NCBI GenBank assembly: GCA_034432855.1
Contig: DAOUBA010000094.1
Location: 1-12,046, forward strand
DNA from: DAOUBA01 sp034432855
GTDB taxonomy: Bacteria > Chloroflexota > Anaerolineae > B4-G1
Direction of reading: 5' to 3'
Length of the DNA: 12,046 nucleotides
How positions within the stretch are numbered: the first letter of the stretch is position 1; each line of letters begins with the position of its first letter. Shown piece by piece: positions 1-7,877 of this stretch. The notes beneath the pieces were generated by a model. It had not been told where the DNA came from, ran no database searches, and was given only the letters and a program-made list of their open reading frames with translations. Both the position numbers and the translations under genes were made by a program.

Positions 1-269
1 AGCTTACTATCACTTTGTCAAGTACCTTTCCATTGAGCGGCGAATAGACGTGTGAGCACATCTCGCAAAAGGCAGGCTTTTGGAGTCGCGGGGCAAGTAT
101 GCGCCGCACGAGTGATACTGAGCGACTGAACAGCCGCCGGTACAGCGAGCCAGCGCCTGCGCTGGGCAGAGGGCACTGTTATCCCTATCCTGGTATACGA
201 GCGTGCCGTTCGGCAGGCTCACGGCGCAGCCGGAGGCAGGGGCTCACCTTACGTTATCCAGGGTTTCAG
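1..269. other. Non-coding stretch left of the IS110 structured region
   Basis: I see no convincing gene here. Short reading frames exist on both strands, but none has a recognisable motif or a good ribosome binding site. Small hairpins are present: a 6-bp stem at 66-71/77-82, a 6-bp stem at 150-155/160-165, and a 5-bp stem with a 2-base loop around 202-213. None is followed by a T-run. The true left end of the insertion sequence probably lies in or near this stretch, but no terminal repeat or target duplication lets me place it. Confidence 0.5.
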
Positions 270-418
270 CGCCACGAGCCGGGGGCAAGCCAAGCTATTC
301 GGCGAGGGTCTGGTTAGCCTCAAGGAGGTGGACGGTCGGCCCCCGGCTCGCCTGGCGCGTTGCCTTGGGCAACGGTTCAGCAGTCAGCATAGCGCGTGCG
401 GGGATGTGCCCGCGACGC
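270..418 (-). ncRNA. Candidate bridge RNA (seekRNA) region of the IS110 element
   Basis: Directly after the transposase stop (433) there are three stem-loops, read here on the plus strand. A 9-bp stem joins 394-402 to 409-418 with one bulged G. A perfect 7-bp stem with a 3-base loop spans 358-374. A long stem joins 275-286 to 339-350 (12 bp perfect), extended by five more pairs (270-274 with 353-357) across a 2-base bulge, and encloses a 52-base loop with a short inner stem (294-297/315-318). IS110-family elements encode a structured guide RNA next to the transposase gene, downstream of it in the IS1111 group. Position and structure fit this; the RNA itself and its guide loops are not demonstrated. 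Confidence 0.35.
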
Positions 419-432
419 CAAAGCGTGAGAGT

Positions 433-1762
433 TTACATGGCGGCTCCTTTCTTGGGGATCAAGAGGATGGAACGCTGGTCGCGCAGGGTCGCCCACAGGA
501 TGCCGATGGCACGCCGGGCGGTGGCGACGCGGGCGACGCCGGCGGGCTTGGACTTCTTGAGGGTGTGGTAGTACTGGCGCAAGACAGGTTGGTGCAGGAT
601 CAGTGTGGCCAGGGCATTGAGCAAGGCGCGCCGGAGGTAGACATCGCCGACCTTGACGACTTTGCTGCCTTTGCCCTTGCGCTGGCGAGTGCCGGAGTCA
701 TTGCGGCCAGGGACGAGGCCACTGCGGCGGAAGACCTGTCCGGCGTATGTGTAATGGGCCGGGTCACCGATAGCGGCGGCCAGACTGACGACCTGGACAT
801 CGCTGAGGCCCTTGTACTGGGTCAAGACCTGGTAAGGTGTTTGGGCGAGCAAGGCGCACAAGCGTTCTTCGAGTTGAGCGATGTGGCGTTCGACTTCTTC
901 GAGCAGCGCCAAGTCGTGGGACAGGAGCTCGCAGCGGACAGCGGCCAGTTCGGGGTCGGGCAGCAGGATTTGCTCAGCATAGGCGATGATTTTGGCGGCC
1001 AGGCGGTGTCCCAGGCGGTAGCGGTGAGCGTGGAAGGCGTCTACCAGGTCTTGGGGCGTCATCTTTGACAACTTGTGTGGGTCAGGACAGACGCGGATGA
1101 GGTGTTGGAGGGTCTGGCAGGCCCAGAAGTCGGTGGCAAACAGCGGGGTGTAGCGCCCTTTGGCTTCGTCGCCCATCAGCACCAGGCCGGGGAAGATGCG
1201 GTCGAGATGGCCGATGATCTGGTTCTGCAGCGCCGTGCGCATCTTGACCTTGCTGAGGCGCACGCGGTCGAGGTGCTGCAGTTGCAGGTAGACGCCGGTG
1301 GCCGGTTGGAAGGGTGTGCCCTCGCCACGACGGAGCAGATCGCCAATGGCGGCCGTGTCGATATCGTCGTCTTTCTCGTAGCGCATCATGTGTTGGTGGC
1401 GGTTCTCTTTGACGGCGTAACTGTTGACCAGCGTGACAGGTTGCGGACGTGCTTGCAGGTGGCGGGCGAGGTTCTCGAAGTAGTGACTGCTGGGTTCCAT
1501 GCCGACCAAGACGATCTGCGCGTGGGTACGCGCAACAGCCTGGTCGATCTCGCGGCACAGCCGGTCGAACCCGCTCTGGAAGATGTCAATCTCGAACCTG
1601 GGGTTGACGATCTCACCGAGAGCGTTGTGGATGATGACGACGTGAAAGTACTTGTGGATGTCGAGGGAGACGCACAGGATGCGATCCAGCGGGATACCGC
1701 GAATCTGGTCGGCAAACGCTTGTCCGCGTTGACCACGCAGATGAGTGCTTTTTCCGGCTCAT
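433..1762 (-). CDS. IS110-family transposase, +1 frameshift near the start
   Basis: The protein is a DEDD transposase/recombinase that moves the element under guidance of a structured RNA. The long frame is open from 1758 to the stop at 433 but has no ATG, GTG or TTG before a TTG at 1509, which would remove the first catalytic Asp. An ATG at 1762, seven bases after a perfect AGGAGGT, is out of register by one base. Removing one A from the A5 run (1749-1753, T on the plus strand) gives MSRKSTHLRGQRGQ and joins the frame, for 442 residues. In that numbering the catalytic set is D34 (SLDIHKYF), E89 (GMEPSSHYF), D132 and D135 (DDDIDTAAIGDLL), and the C-terminal serine is S356 (RNDSGTR) within a typical Tnp_20 domain (YLRRALLNAL). 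The 358-residue piece starting at 1509 is what simple gene calling would show. The gene may be inactivated, expressed by slippage, or carry a sequencing error. Confidence 0.85.
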
Positions 1763-1941
1763 CACGAAGACCTCCTGAAAGTGAGTGTCCCCGTTGACGA
1801 GGCCGGAACGGGACTACACTGTGCGTCTCCTATCTGCAACAACAGGCTCCGGTCTCGTCGTATGTCGGGGCGAGAATACTTTACCCTGATCGCGGGTGGT
1901 GTCAACCCCCGCAAAACCTATGATACCAGGAGGTAAATGAA
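1763..1941. other. Intergenic region between transposase and WXG100 gene
   Basis: This 179-base gap holds the transposase ribosome binding site (AGGAGGT on the minus strand, 1769-1775) and the divergent upstream region of the WXG100 gene. Weak hairpins occur: a 6-bp stem CCCGTT/AACGGG around 1789-1811 and a GCGGG/CCCGC stem around 1892-1912. The right end of the insertion sequence must fall in here. I could not identify a convincing promoter pair; TATGAT at 1919-1924 resembles a -10 box but has no matching -35 and lies too close to the ribosome binding site. Confidence 0.5.
1928..1934 (+). promoter_or_regulatory. Ribosome binding site of the WXG100 gene
   Basis: A perfect AGGAGGT lies seven bases before the ATG at 1942. 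It decides between this ATG and another out-of-frame ATG at 1937, which opens no useful frame. Confidence 0.85.
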
Positions 1942-2220
1942 ATGGTCGAAATCCGTGTATCTCCAGAGCGTCTGAGAAGCGTCGCTTCCACCTTGGAGAC
2001 GAACAAGACGCAGGCTGACGAGACGCTGAACACTATGATCCGGACGGTCAACGAACTATCGGGCGAGTGGACAGGTATGGCGCAAGTGGACTATGCCAAC
2101 CTGTTCAACGACCAGGTGCCCAGGATACAGGCCAACCTCCGGGAAATCCTGGAAAACCTCATCCGCGAACTCCGCCGCATTGCCGATGTCTTTGAGGAGA
2201 CCGACCGCGGCGTCATCTAA
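1942..2220 (+). CDS. WXG100-family type VII secretion protein (ESAT-6-like)
   Basis: This 92-residue protein has the size and architecture of WXG100 proteins, small helical hairpins exported by type VII (ESX/Ess) systems as dimers. The W-x-G turn is W43-T44-G45 (GEWTGMAQ), close to the middle, flanked by two predicted helices (about 7-40 and 48-88). The tail has F84-E-E-T-D88, a conservative variant of the YxxxD/E export signal. No cysteines or membrane segment are present. The start has a perfect ribosome binding site. The gene faces the EccC-like ATPase gene tail to tail with a shared terminator, which supports it being the substrate or partner of that ATPase. Only one WXG100 gene is visible, so the protein probably forms a homodimer, as in many T7SSb-type systems; that is inference. 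It has no second WXG100 partner and no toxin domain. Confidence 0.93.
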   Translation: MVEIRVSPERLRSVASTLETNKTQADETLNTMIRTVNELSGEWTGMAQVDYANLFNDQVPRIQANLREILENLIRELRRIADVFEETDRGVI

Positions 2221-2232
2221 TAAGCATTACGC

Positions 2233-2267
2233 AAAACGGCGATGCCACAAGCCATCGCCGTTTTTTT
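2233..2267. terminator. Rho-independent terminator between convergent WXG100 and EccC genes
   Basis: A 12-bp perfect stem (2233-2244 with 2253-2264) encloses an 8-base loop and ends in seven T (2261-2267) on the plus strand, 13 bases after the WXG100 stop. Four A start the stem, so on the minus strand a shorter T4 follows it. The stop codon of the ATPase gene (2267-2269) touches the T-run, so the hairpin may terminate both transcripts, more strongly from the WXG100 side. Confidence 0.9.
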
Positions 2268-5200
2268 CATTCCTGCGGGCCTTGTTCTAGCGCCGGCCAA
2301 CTCGCCGGGGCTACACCGGCGTCTTTCCATCGCTGCCGCAAGCGCGCCACCCGGTCGGCAATGGCAACGCGATCACCGGGTGTCGCCACCTGTACCATCT
2401 CCTCATTCCCACTGCGCACGACATAACCACGCCCCGGGGGCATCTGCTTGATCTCCGCAGCCCGAATTCGCAGCCCCAGGGGATTCTGATCACCAGCATC
2501 CAGGATACGCAGAACAAAACCCGAGCGACCGGTCTTGATCTGCCTGACCAGAGGGTCACTATAAGATACACCCAGGTCGGGCAACGGGCCGGCAACAATG
2601 GTATGAATGTCTACATCGCGTCCACGCTTTATGAGTAAAGCCAGCGTATCCTGGACCTCTCGCTCTCCGCTCAACGCATTGGAAAACTCGTTGTAATCGT
2701 CAAAGATGACCACAATGTGAGGCCATCCACTGCTGCCGGCAGGGGTGTCGTTCAACAGCGCCTCACGGCGTTCCAGTTCAGCCCGCAAACGAACCAGAGT
2801 ACCTTCCCGACAAAAACCCTCCGGTGTCCGGCAAAAGGCGAGCACATGGGGTAAGCCCTCCAATGGCTGCAGGCTGTTGCGACGCCCAGATACCAGGATG
2901 AATTGTACCTGTTGCGGCGAGTTGAACTCGGCCAAAGCTAGCACCCAGGTGAACAGCAACGTGGTCTTACCCCCCTGAGATGTACCGGCGACGATAAAGT
3001 CAGGACCGTCGTTGATCAAGTCAACAAAAGCGGGACGCAGACGCACGCTTTCTAACCCGATCGGAACAGCTAATGGAGACCGCTGCAAAGCGGCGCCCAT
3101 TGATAGCACTCTGTCCAGCGAAATCTCATCCGGCAACACCTCGACCGGCTCGGGCCGTGGCCCCTTCCATGCCTGGGCCATCTTGTCTACAACCTGTTGC
3201 AGCGCTGCAATTTGCATGCTCTCGTCCTTTTCCTGGCCAGGAGAAGCAGTCTGAAATTCAAGGGGCGGGCGGCCATACCATCCACGCCCTGCGGGGAACT
3301 TGGATTCCCTGCCGATCTTGGGCCGCATGCCCAATACGATGCTGTACTCTTCGACATCCGCCAGGCACAGCACAAGTCGCCGCGCCACTACGCTTGTGAT
3401 CGTGGTGGGGATATCCCCCGCCCGGTCACCGATCAACACGACATGGATACCATAAGGCCCGCCCTCGCGGATAAGGCGCGTCAGTTGAAGCATCTCCTCT
3501 GGGAACATGGTACGGAATTCGGCAAAACCGGTGATGACGAGGACAATGGCCGGTGGTGACTTCTGGGGACCCAGTTCACGTAGCCGCACCAGCCCATCTA
3601 CCCCGGCTCGGTTACACAGGTTCTTACGCTCATCCAAAGAATCAAGCAGGCGGCGAAAGAGGCGACGGATGCGCTCCTCGTCCAAGGGCAGGAACACACC
3701 GCCTGTGTGGGGCAAGGACTCGAAAACCTGAAGTGCCTGTCCACCGAATTCGAGCAGGTAAAAGTGCAACTCGTCTGGCGCGTGTGTCTGGGCCAGGCTC
3801 ATGACCAGGGTACGGGCAAGCATCTCCTTGCCCGACCCGGGTGCGCCGACGACGATCAAGTGCCCGTCTTGCTCATCGAGTTTGAGCAGCAAGGGGATTT
3901 GACGCTGGTGAGCCGGATCATCCAGAAGCCCCAAGAGCACCCCCAGCCAGGGGCGATTGTCCAGGTTCGGCTCTCGCGGTGCCGGGAGCGATGCCGGCAG
4001 AGACGGCACGGCAGCGATGGGAACTCCACAGGCCGTACAAAACTTGGCATCTGGTTTCAAGAGGTTATTACACCGATAACAGCGGAACCGTACGGGAGTT
4101 CCACAGACACTACAGAATTTGGCCCCTAGCCGCAGGGAACTCCCACAGGCGTAACAATAGTGTGCTCGCAACACTTGCGGCGTCGGATGCGTGCGATCGA
4201 AGACCCATCCGCTTCCATTCCATCCGGCGTATCCCTCACGTTGCAACAGAGTAGGCAGAGCCACGTGATCCGGCAGCGGTGCGGGCCATGGGCTGGGCAA
4301 TTTTGTGATGTTCAACTGCCTGGCTGTATCCACCAATCGCGGCACGATCACATCAATGTCAGTCGGTGCATCCTGGGCACTTTTGCGCTTTTGCGCCTGC
4401 TTCGAGTCGAATAGCACGGTACGTCGGCCCAAGGGGGAGACTTGGGCGATAAAGATGCGCTCTTCACGCACTCCTACGAGTGTGTCGGTATCCCCCAATA
4501 CGCGGTAACGCCCGGCCACGCGCGCGACTTGAAAAAGTTCGAACACATCGTTGTTACCCACCTGAAGATACCCCCGCCCAGGCATCCGCGGCAAATCGGA
4601 GGCCTCCGGGCGATGGAGCATCTCCATGCTTTCCTGGCGCGACTCCACACGCAGGCAGATACGGAACCTGGCGTTGGCCCAGATCTGTTGCTTTACCACA
4701 CCTGCCGGGCTCTGGGTGGCCAGAATCAGGTGGACACCCAGCGAGCGCCCCACCCGCGCGATGGCGATCAGTCCATCCATAAAATCGGGATAATCGTTGA
4801 CCAATTCGGCGAACTCGTCAATGATCACCACCAGGCGTGGCAACGGCTCCTTGACCTTTCCCTGCCAATATAACTGCTGATAGGGCCCAATATCATTGAC
4901 GCCCGCGTCATTAAAGAGCTGCTTCCGCCGGTCCATCTCAGCCTGTAGGGCTACCAGCGCACGTTCAGTCAGGTTGCCGCTGAGATCGGTAACCATCCCC
5001 AGTGTGTGCGGCAAGTCCACCAAGTCGGAGAACGCCCCGCCGCCCTTAAAATCTACCAGCACAAAGCCAACATCGTAGGGATGGTGTGTGAGCGCCAGGG
5101 CGAGCACCAACGTTTGGAGCAATTCGCTCTTGCCCGATCCGGTAGTACCGGCGACCAGGCCGTGGGGGCCATGGCCGGTATGATTCAGGTCTAATACCAT

Positions 5201-6580
5201 CGGCTGACCGCCACGCCGCACGCCGATCGGCACTTTGAGATATCGGTCAGGCGAACGATGTTGCCAGTTCTGGACTATGTCGTACCCGGCGATATCCTTG
5301 ATGTGCATGACGTCCAGCAAACGCACACTAGAGGGTAGCGCAGTATCCGATTGTAACGTGTACACTTTGATAGGCGCAAGGCTACGGGCAATCTCTTCGC
5401 CCAACCCGGCATCGGCGTACTCGGGCCGGCAATAAAAAACCTGACCAGCGGCACTGGCAACCGCACACCTGAGCTGTCCATCAGGCTGTGATTCGACAAC
5501 GGTGCTGCAACCCATCGGCACCTGCGGCGCGTGATCTACCAGAAAGATGGCCGTGACATTGAGTTGCCGCCCCTCGGACGAGAGCAGCAGGTGAAGGGCC
5601 GGATCATTGTGCACCAACGCCAGGTTCTCCACAATAAGCACCAACCAGGGCCACGATGACATCCGCTCGCCATGCTGAGCCGCATAGAGCTGGTTCTGGC
5701 GGCGGTGCAACTCTTCCAGCAGATCCCTCATCACATCCTGTGCGGCAAGAGAGTCATTGGCCAGGTAATGCCGCCCACTCTCATCGTCCAGTGCATAAGT
5801 ATGTGGAAGCCACTTCAACCACTCCCATTCCGCCGTCCGATCGGGCGAATAGACGGCCAAGAGATGAACTTCGTCGGGTGAGTGATGAACGACCAGATTG
5901 CAGATTATGGCGCGCGCAATGCCGGAACGGTCGGACAAACTTCCGGCAATCCCCAATGGGCCTGCGCGCAGACTTACTGTCACCGGCACCTGAGGAACCA
6001 CAGCGTATTCGGCCTCCATCGCATGAGCCTCATTCAGCCGAGGATCGGGCATATCGGGATGAGGTGCCAAGACAGCAATAGATGAGGGGAGAGTACCGAT
6101 ACCCAGGCGTACGCTCATAAAGTCCGCATCTTCAGGACGGCGCTCCCACAACCGTGGATCACGACTCTTGGCACGAGATAGCAACGCCGTCAGGTCCGGA
6201 TCTACAGCCGTGCGGATACGTTGTTGCTCTGCCCGCAAGTGTTCCAGTTCGGCTTTTTTCTGGCGCAGGGCTGCAGTGTAGGCAGCCTCTTTTTCCTGAA
6301 CATCTTTCTTGTGATTCCTGCGCTGGATCACAGTGCCGAGGATGGAAGCAAGCACCGAAATGCCTGACATGGCCGCCATAGGAATGGCGAGTAGCCAGTT
6401 CTGATAAACCGCCCCGTATATTCCGACCATAATGAAAACCCCTGCCAGTGGCAGCAATGAGAGAAACCAGCTGAATCTGGGCAGCGGACTGATGGAAGGC
6501 GGACCGGGAATCTTAACCTCCCCCTGCGGTAGCGGCTCCAGGATACGGGGCATACGGTTAAAGAACTCTGTGCGGCTCAT
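2267..6580 (-). CDS. eccC: EccC/EssC-like FtsK/SpoIIIE ATPase with double zinc ribbon
   Basis: This 1,437-residue membrane ATPase is the likely motor of a type VII secretion system that recognises and exports WXG100 proteins. The ATG at 6580 is preceded by AGGGGAG; a TTG at 6628 would add 16 residues. Two membrane helices (about 37-57 and 62-84) are followed by a charged, coiled-coil-like stretch (about 87-125). Module 1 has Walker A GTTGSGKS (478-485), a VDFKGGGAF motif (from 509), Walker B VVIIDEF (D588, E589) and ATQSP (621-625), so it looks catalytically complete. Four CxxC pairs (C809/812, 823/826, 834/837, 848/851) form a double zinc ribbon, unusual in this family. Module 2 is degraded: GAPGSGKE (912-919) lacks the Ser/Thr, and Walker B reads VITGFAEF with Thr instead of Asp. 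Module 3 has GTSQGGKT (1199-1206) and VIFDDYNEF. The three-module layout matches fused EccC/EssC. EccB, EccD, EccE and the mycosin are not in the window. Confidence 0.93.
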   Translation of the reverse strand: MSRTEFFNRMPRILEPLPQGEVKIPGPPSISPLPRFSWFLSLLPLAGVFIMVGIYGAVYQNWLLAIPMAAMSGISVLASILGTVIQRRNHKKDVQEKEAAYTAALRQKKAELEHLRAEQQRIRTAVDPDLTALLSRAKSRDPRLWERRPEDADFMSVRLGIGTLPSSIAVLAPHPDMPDPRLNEAHAMEAEYAVVPQVPVTVSLRAGPLGIAGSLSDRSGIARAIICNLVVHHSPDEVHLLAVYSPDRTAEWEWLKWLPHTYALDDESGRHYLANDSLAAQDVMRDLLEELHRRQNQLYAAQHGERMSSWPWLVLIVENLALVHNDPALHLLLSSEGRQLNVTAIFLVDHAPQVPMGCSTVVESQPDGQLRCAVASAAGQVFYCRPEYADAGLGEEIARSLAPIKVYTLQSDTALPSSVRLLDVMHIKDIAGYDIVQNWQHRSPDRYLKVPIGVRRGGQPMVLDLNHTGHGPHGLVAGTTGSGKSELLQTLVLALALTHHPYDVGFVLVDFKGGGAFSDLVDLPHTLGMVTDLSGNLTERALVALQAEMDRRKQLFNDAGVNDIGPYQQLYWQGKVKEPLPRLVVIIDEFAELVNDYPDFMDGLIAIARVGRSLGVHLILATQSPAGVVKQQIWANARFRICLRVESRQESMEMLHRPEASDLPRMPGRGYLQVGNNDVFELFQVARVAGRYRVLGDTDTLVGVREERIFIAQVSPLGRRTVLFDSKQAQKRKSAQDAPTDIDVIVPRLVDTARQLNITKLPSPWPAPLPDHVALPTLLQREGYAGWNGSGWVFDRTHPTPQVLRAHYCYACGSSLRLGAKFCSVCGTPVRFRCYRCNNLLKPDAKFCTACGVPIAAVPSLPASLPAPREPNLDNRPWLGVLLGLLDDPAHQRQIPLLLKLDEQDGHLIVVGAPGSGKEMLARTLVMSLAQTHAPDELHFYLLEFGGQALQVFESLPHTGGVFLPLDEERIRRLFRRLLDSLDERKNLCNRAGVDGLVRLRELGPQKSPPAIVLVITGFAEFRTMFPEEMLQLTRLIREGGPYGIHVVLIGDRAGDIPTTITSVVARRLVLCLADVEEYSIVLGMRPKIGRESKFPAGRGWYGRPPLEFQTASPGQEKDESMQIAALQQVVDKMAQAWKGPRPEPVEVLPDEISLDRVLSMGAALQRSPLAVPIGLESVRLRPAFVDLINDGPDFIVAGTSQGGKTTLLFTWVLALAEFNSPQQVQFILVSGRRNSLQPLEGLPHVLAFCRTPEGFCREGTLVRLRAELERREALLNDTPAGSSGWPHIVVIFDDYNEFSNALSGEREVQDTLALLIKRGRDVDIHTIVAGPLPDLGVSYSDPLVRQIKTGRSGFVLRILDAGDQNPLGLRIRAAEIKQMPPGRGYVVRSGNEEMVQVATPGDRVAIADRVARLRQRWKDAGVAPASWPALEQGPQE

Positions 6581-6898
6581 CGCTCCCCTGATACTTTCGA
6601 CAATTGAAGATTCGCCAGTTCTCCTCAATCAGAGGTCATATTGCCAATGGGCACAGTCTTCCATTATTTACCACGAAGGAGACAAAGGATTCTGGCTGAT
6701 ACCACTCGTGTCTTACGACAAGCGTCCGGCTGTTCCGACTAAACTTGGAGAGCCCTGTGCTTGTCCACAGTACCGTCAACCTTCGTGCCCTTTGTGTCCT
6801 TTGTGGTTAGAAGTGTACACCTCTTTCGACTACTATGCAACAACTCGATTTCGCAGCACATGTACGTGGATTACATATGCGTCTATCAGCAGTAGGGC
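6581..6898. other. Intergenic region upstream of the EccC-like gene
   Basis: This stretch of about 320 bases between the URO-D gene's stop and the ATPase start has no convincing gene. It should contain the promoter of the ATPase gene (minus strand), but I found no clear -35/-10 pair. It holds an inverted pair of an 18-base repeat (6671-6688 and 6789-6806) described separately. A possible longer ATPase reading frame reaches 6628 using TTG. Confidence 0.6.
6671..6806. repeat. Inverted pair of the AAGGACACAAAGG-type 18-base repeat
   Basis: The left arm CCACGAAGGAGACAAAGG (6671-6688) and the right arm CCTTTGTGTCCTTTGTGG (6789-6806) are inverted copies matching at 16 of 18 positions, enclosing 100 bases without a gene. 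The same sequence family recurs at 10200-10248. The layout could reflect a small non-autonomous element or simply two scattered copies of a dispersed repeat. Confidence 0.7.
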
Positions 6899-7876
6899 TT
6901 ACGCCTCCACTGCCTCCCGCGCCGCGCGGATGTTCGAGGCCGGCGCGACGATGGGCGTGACGCAACCCGTGCCGAGAATAAAGCGCCGTCCCCCGGTCTG
7001 GGCCATCGCATCGGCAGCCTGTACCCGCACCGTCTCCGGTGTCCCACGGACCATCACCTCCCATTGCTGCAAGCCGCCGCACACCGCACCGCCAAAGCGC
7101 CGCTGCCCCTCGGCCAGCGTCGGGGGCGTCTCCCGATCGTGCCAGTTGATCACCTGCACCGGGTAATCGGCGAGCAGGTCGAACATCACGCCGGTTCCGT
7201 GCAGGTGGAGGACGTTGAACCATAGCCCCTGCGCTGCCTCCAGGATGCGCAAATCGTAGGGACGGCCATAGACGGTGTACTCCGCTTCGCTCAGCAGCCT
7301 GTACTGCGCGTGCTGCACGGCATAAAAGATGCCGGCGATCCCCGTCTCCCGCGCCGCCTCGACGAAACGCACCGTCGTCTCGGTAATCGTCTCCAGGCCG
7401 GCACAGAGCGCACCAGGCTCACGCCGCATGTGCACCAGAAGGTTTTCCTCACCCACCAGGTTCTTGGCCTGCGCCAGCGGGCTAAAGATCGTCTGGATGA
7501 AAGGGACTTCCTCTCCCAATTCGCGGGCAATCAGACGCAAAGCCTGCAACTGGGCTCCAAGTGCCCCCTGAGTCGGATTGAGTGGTTGGAGCGCATACCA
7601 ATCGGCAGGGGATTTGATAGGATGCACGGTATACTCGCGCGTCCCTTCCATATCTCCCAGCCAGACATCCTCTGCCCCCCAGTCCTGGAGACAGAAACTG
7701 CTCGCCGGCGTAACCTTGACGAAATCAAAGTCGTAGCGGCGCTGAAAAGCAACCGTCTCGGCGGCCAGGTCTTCCGGGCGAAAATCGTCGCCGGGAAAGT
7801 GGCGCCACAATGCCACCGGCGGGCGATCCACCGGATCGCCGCGAATCGCGGCTCGCAATCGTTCGACTTTGGTCAT
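6899..7876 (-). CDS. Uroporphyrinogen decarboxylase family (URO-D/MtaA-like) protein
   Basis: This 325-residue protein belongs to the URO-D superfamily, TIM-barrel enzymes that include haem-pathway decarboxylases and corrinoid-dependent methyltransferases (MtaA, CmuA). Family features are the N-terminal ERLRAAIRGDPVDRPPVALW, the FDFVKVTP strand and the C-terminal FILGTGCVTP. MtaA-type enzymes bind zinc through H-x-C plus a later Cys; here the corresponding place reads VLHLHGTG (H224, H226) with C305 in GTGC, so a modified metal site is possible. A true HemE is unlikely because of the overall divergence and absence of other haem genes. The substrate cannot be predicted. The ATG at 7876 has GGAGGAG (7881-7887) just upstream and lies one base after the stop of the membrane-protein gene, so the two are probably co-translated, although no shared pathway is obvious. 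Confidence 0.88.
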   Translation of the reverse strand: MTKVERLRAAIRGDPVDRPPVALWRHFPGDDFRPEDLAAETVAFQRRYDFDFVKVTPASSFCLQDWGAEDVWLGDMEGTREYTVHPIKSPADWYALQPLNPTQGALGAQLQALRLIARELGEEVPFIQTIFSPLAQAKNLVGEENLLVHMRREPGALCAGLETITETTVRFVEAARETGIAGIFYAVQHAQYRLLSEAEYTVYGRPYDLRILEAAQGLWFNVLHLHGTGVMFDLLADYPVQVINWHDRETPPTLAEGQRRFGGAVCGGLQQWEVMVRGTPETVRVQAADAMAQTGGRRFILGTGCVTPIVAPASNIRAAREAVEA

Positions 7877-7877
7877 C

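Larger units (their letters stand above)
270..1790 (-). mobile_element. IS110-family insertion sequence (ends approximate)
   Basis: The element is identified from its transposase, which has the DEDD N-terminal domain and the C-terminal Tnp_20 (IS116/IS110/IS902) domain. IS110 elements usually lack classical terminal inverted repeats and target duplications, and I see none, so the ends given are only the span holding the transposase, its ribosome binding site and the hairpin-rich region after the stop. A short AGGAGGT at 323-329 has its complement ACCTCCT at 1769-1775 (the transposase ribosome binding site). This could be a subterminal inverted repeat as in the IS1111 group, but is more likely chance. 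The element sits about 150 bases upstream of the WXG100 gene. Confidence 0.65.

Noticed and set aside
10..222. A 70-residue minus-strand frame at the left edge.
   Set aside because: It has no recognisable motif and no good ribosome binding site; hairpins in the stretch fit non-coding DNA better.
328..1797. Long plus-strand reading frames opposite the transposase (328-1068 and 1075-1797).
   Set aside because: They are antisense shadows of the transposase, which has clear DEDD and Tnp_20 motifs; their translations lack recognisable domains.
1919..1924. TATGAT as a -10 box for the WXG100 gene.
   Set aside because: No -35 at a proper distance, and transcription would begin inside the ribosome binding site.
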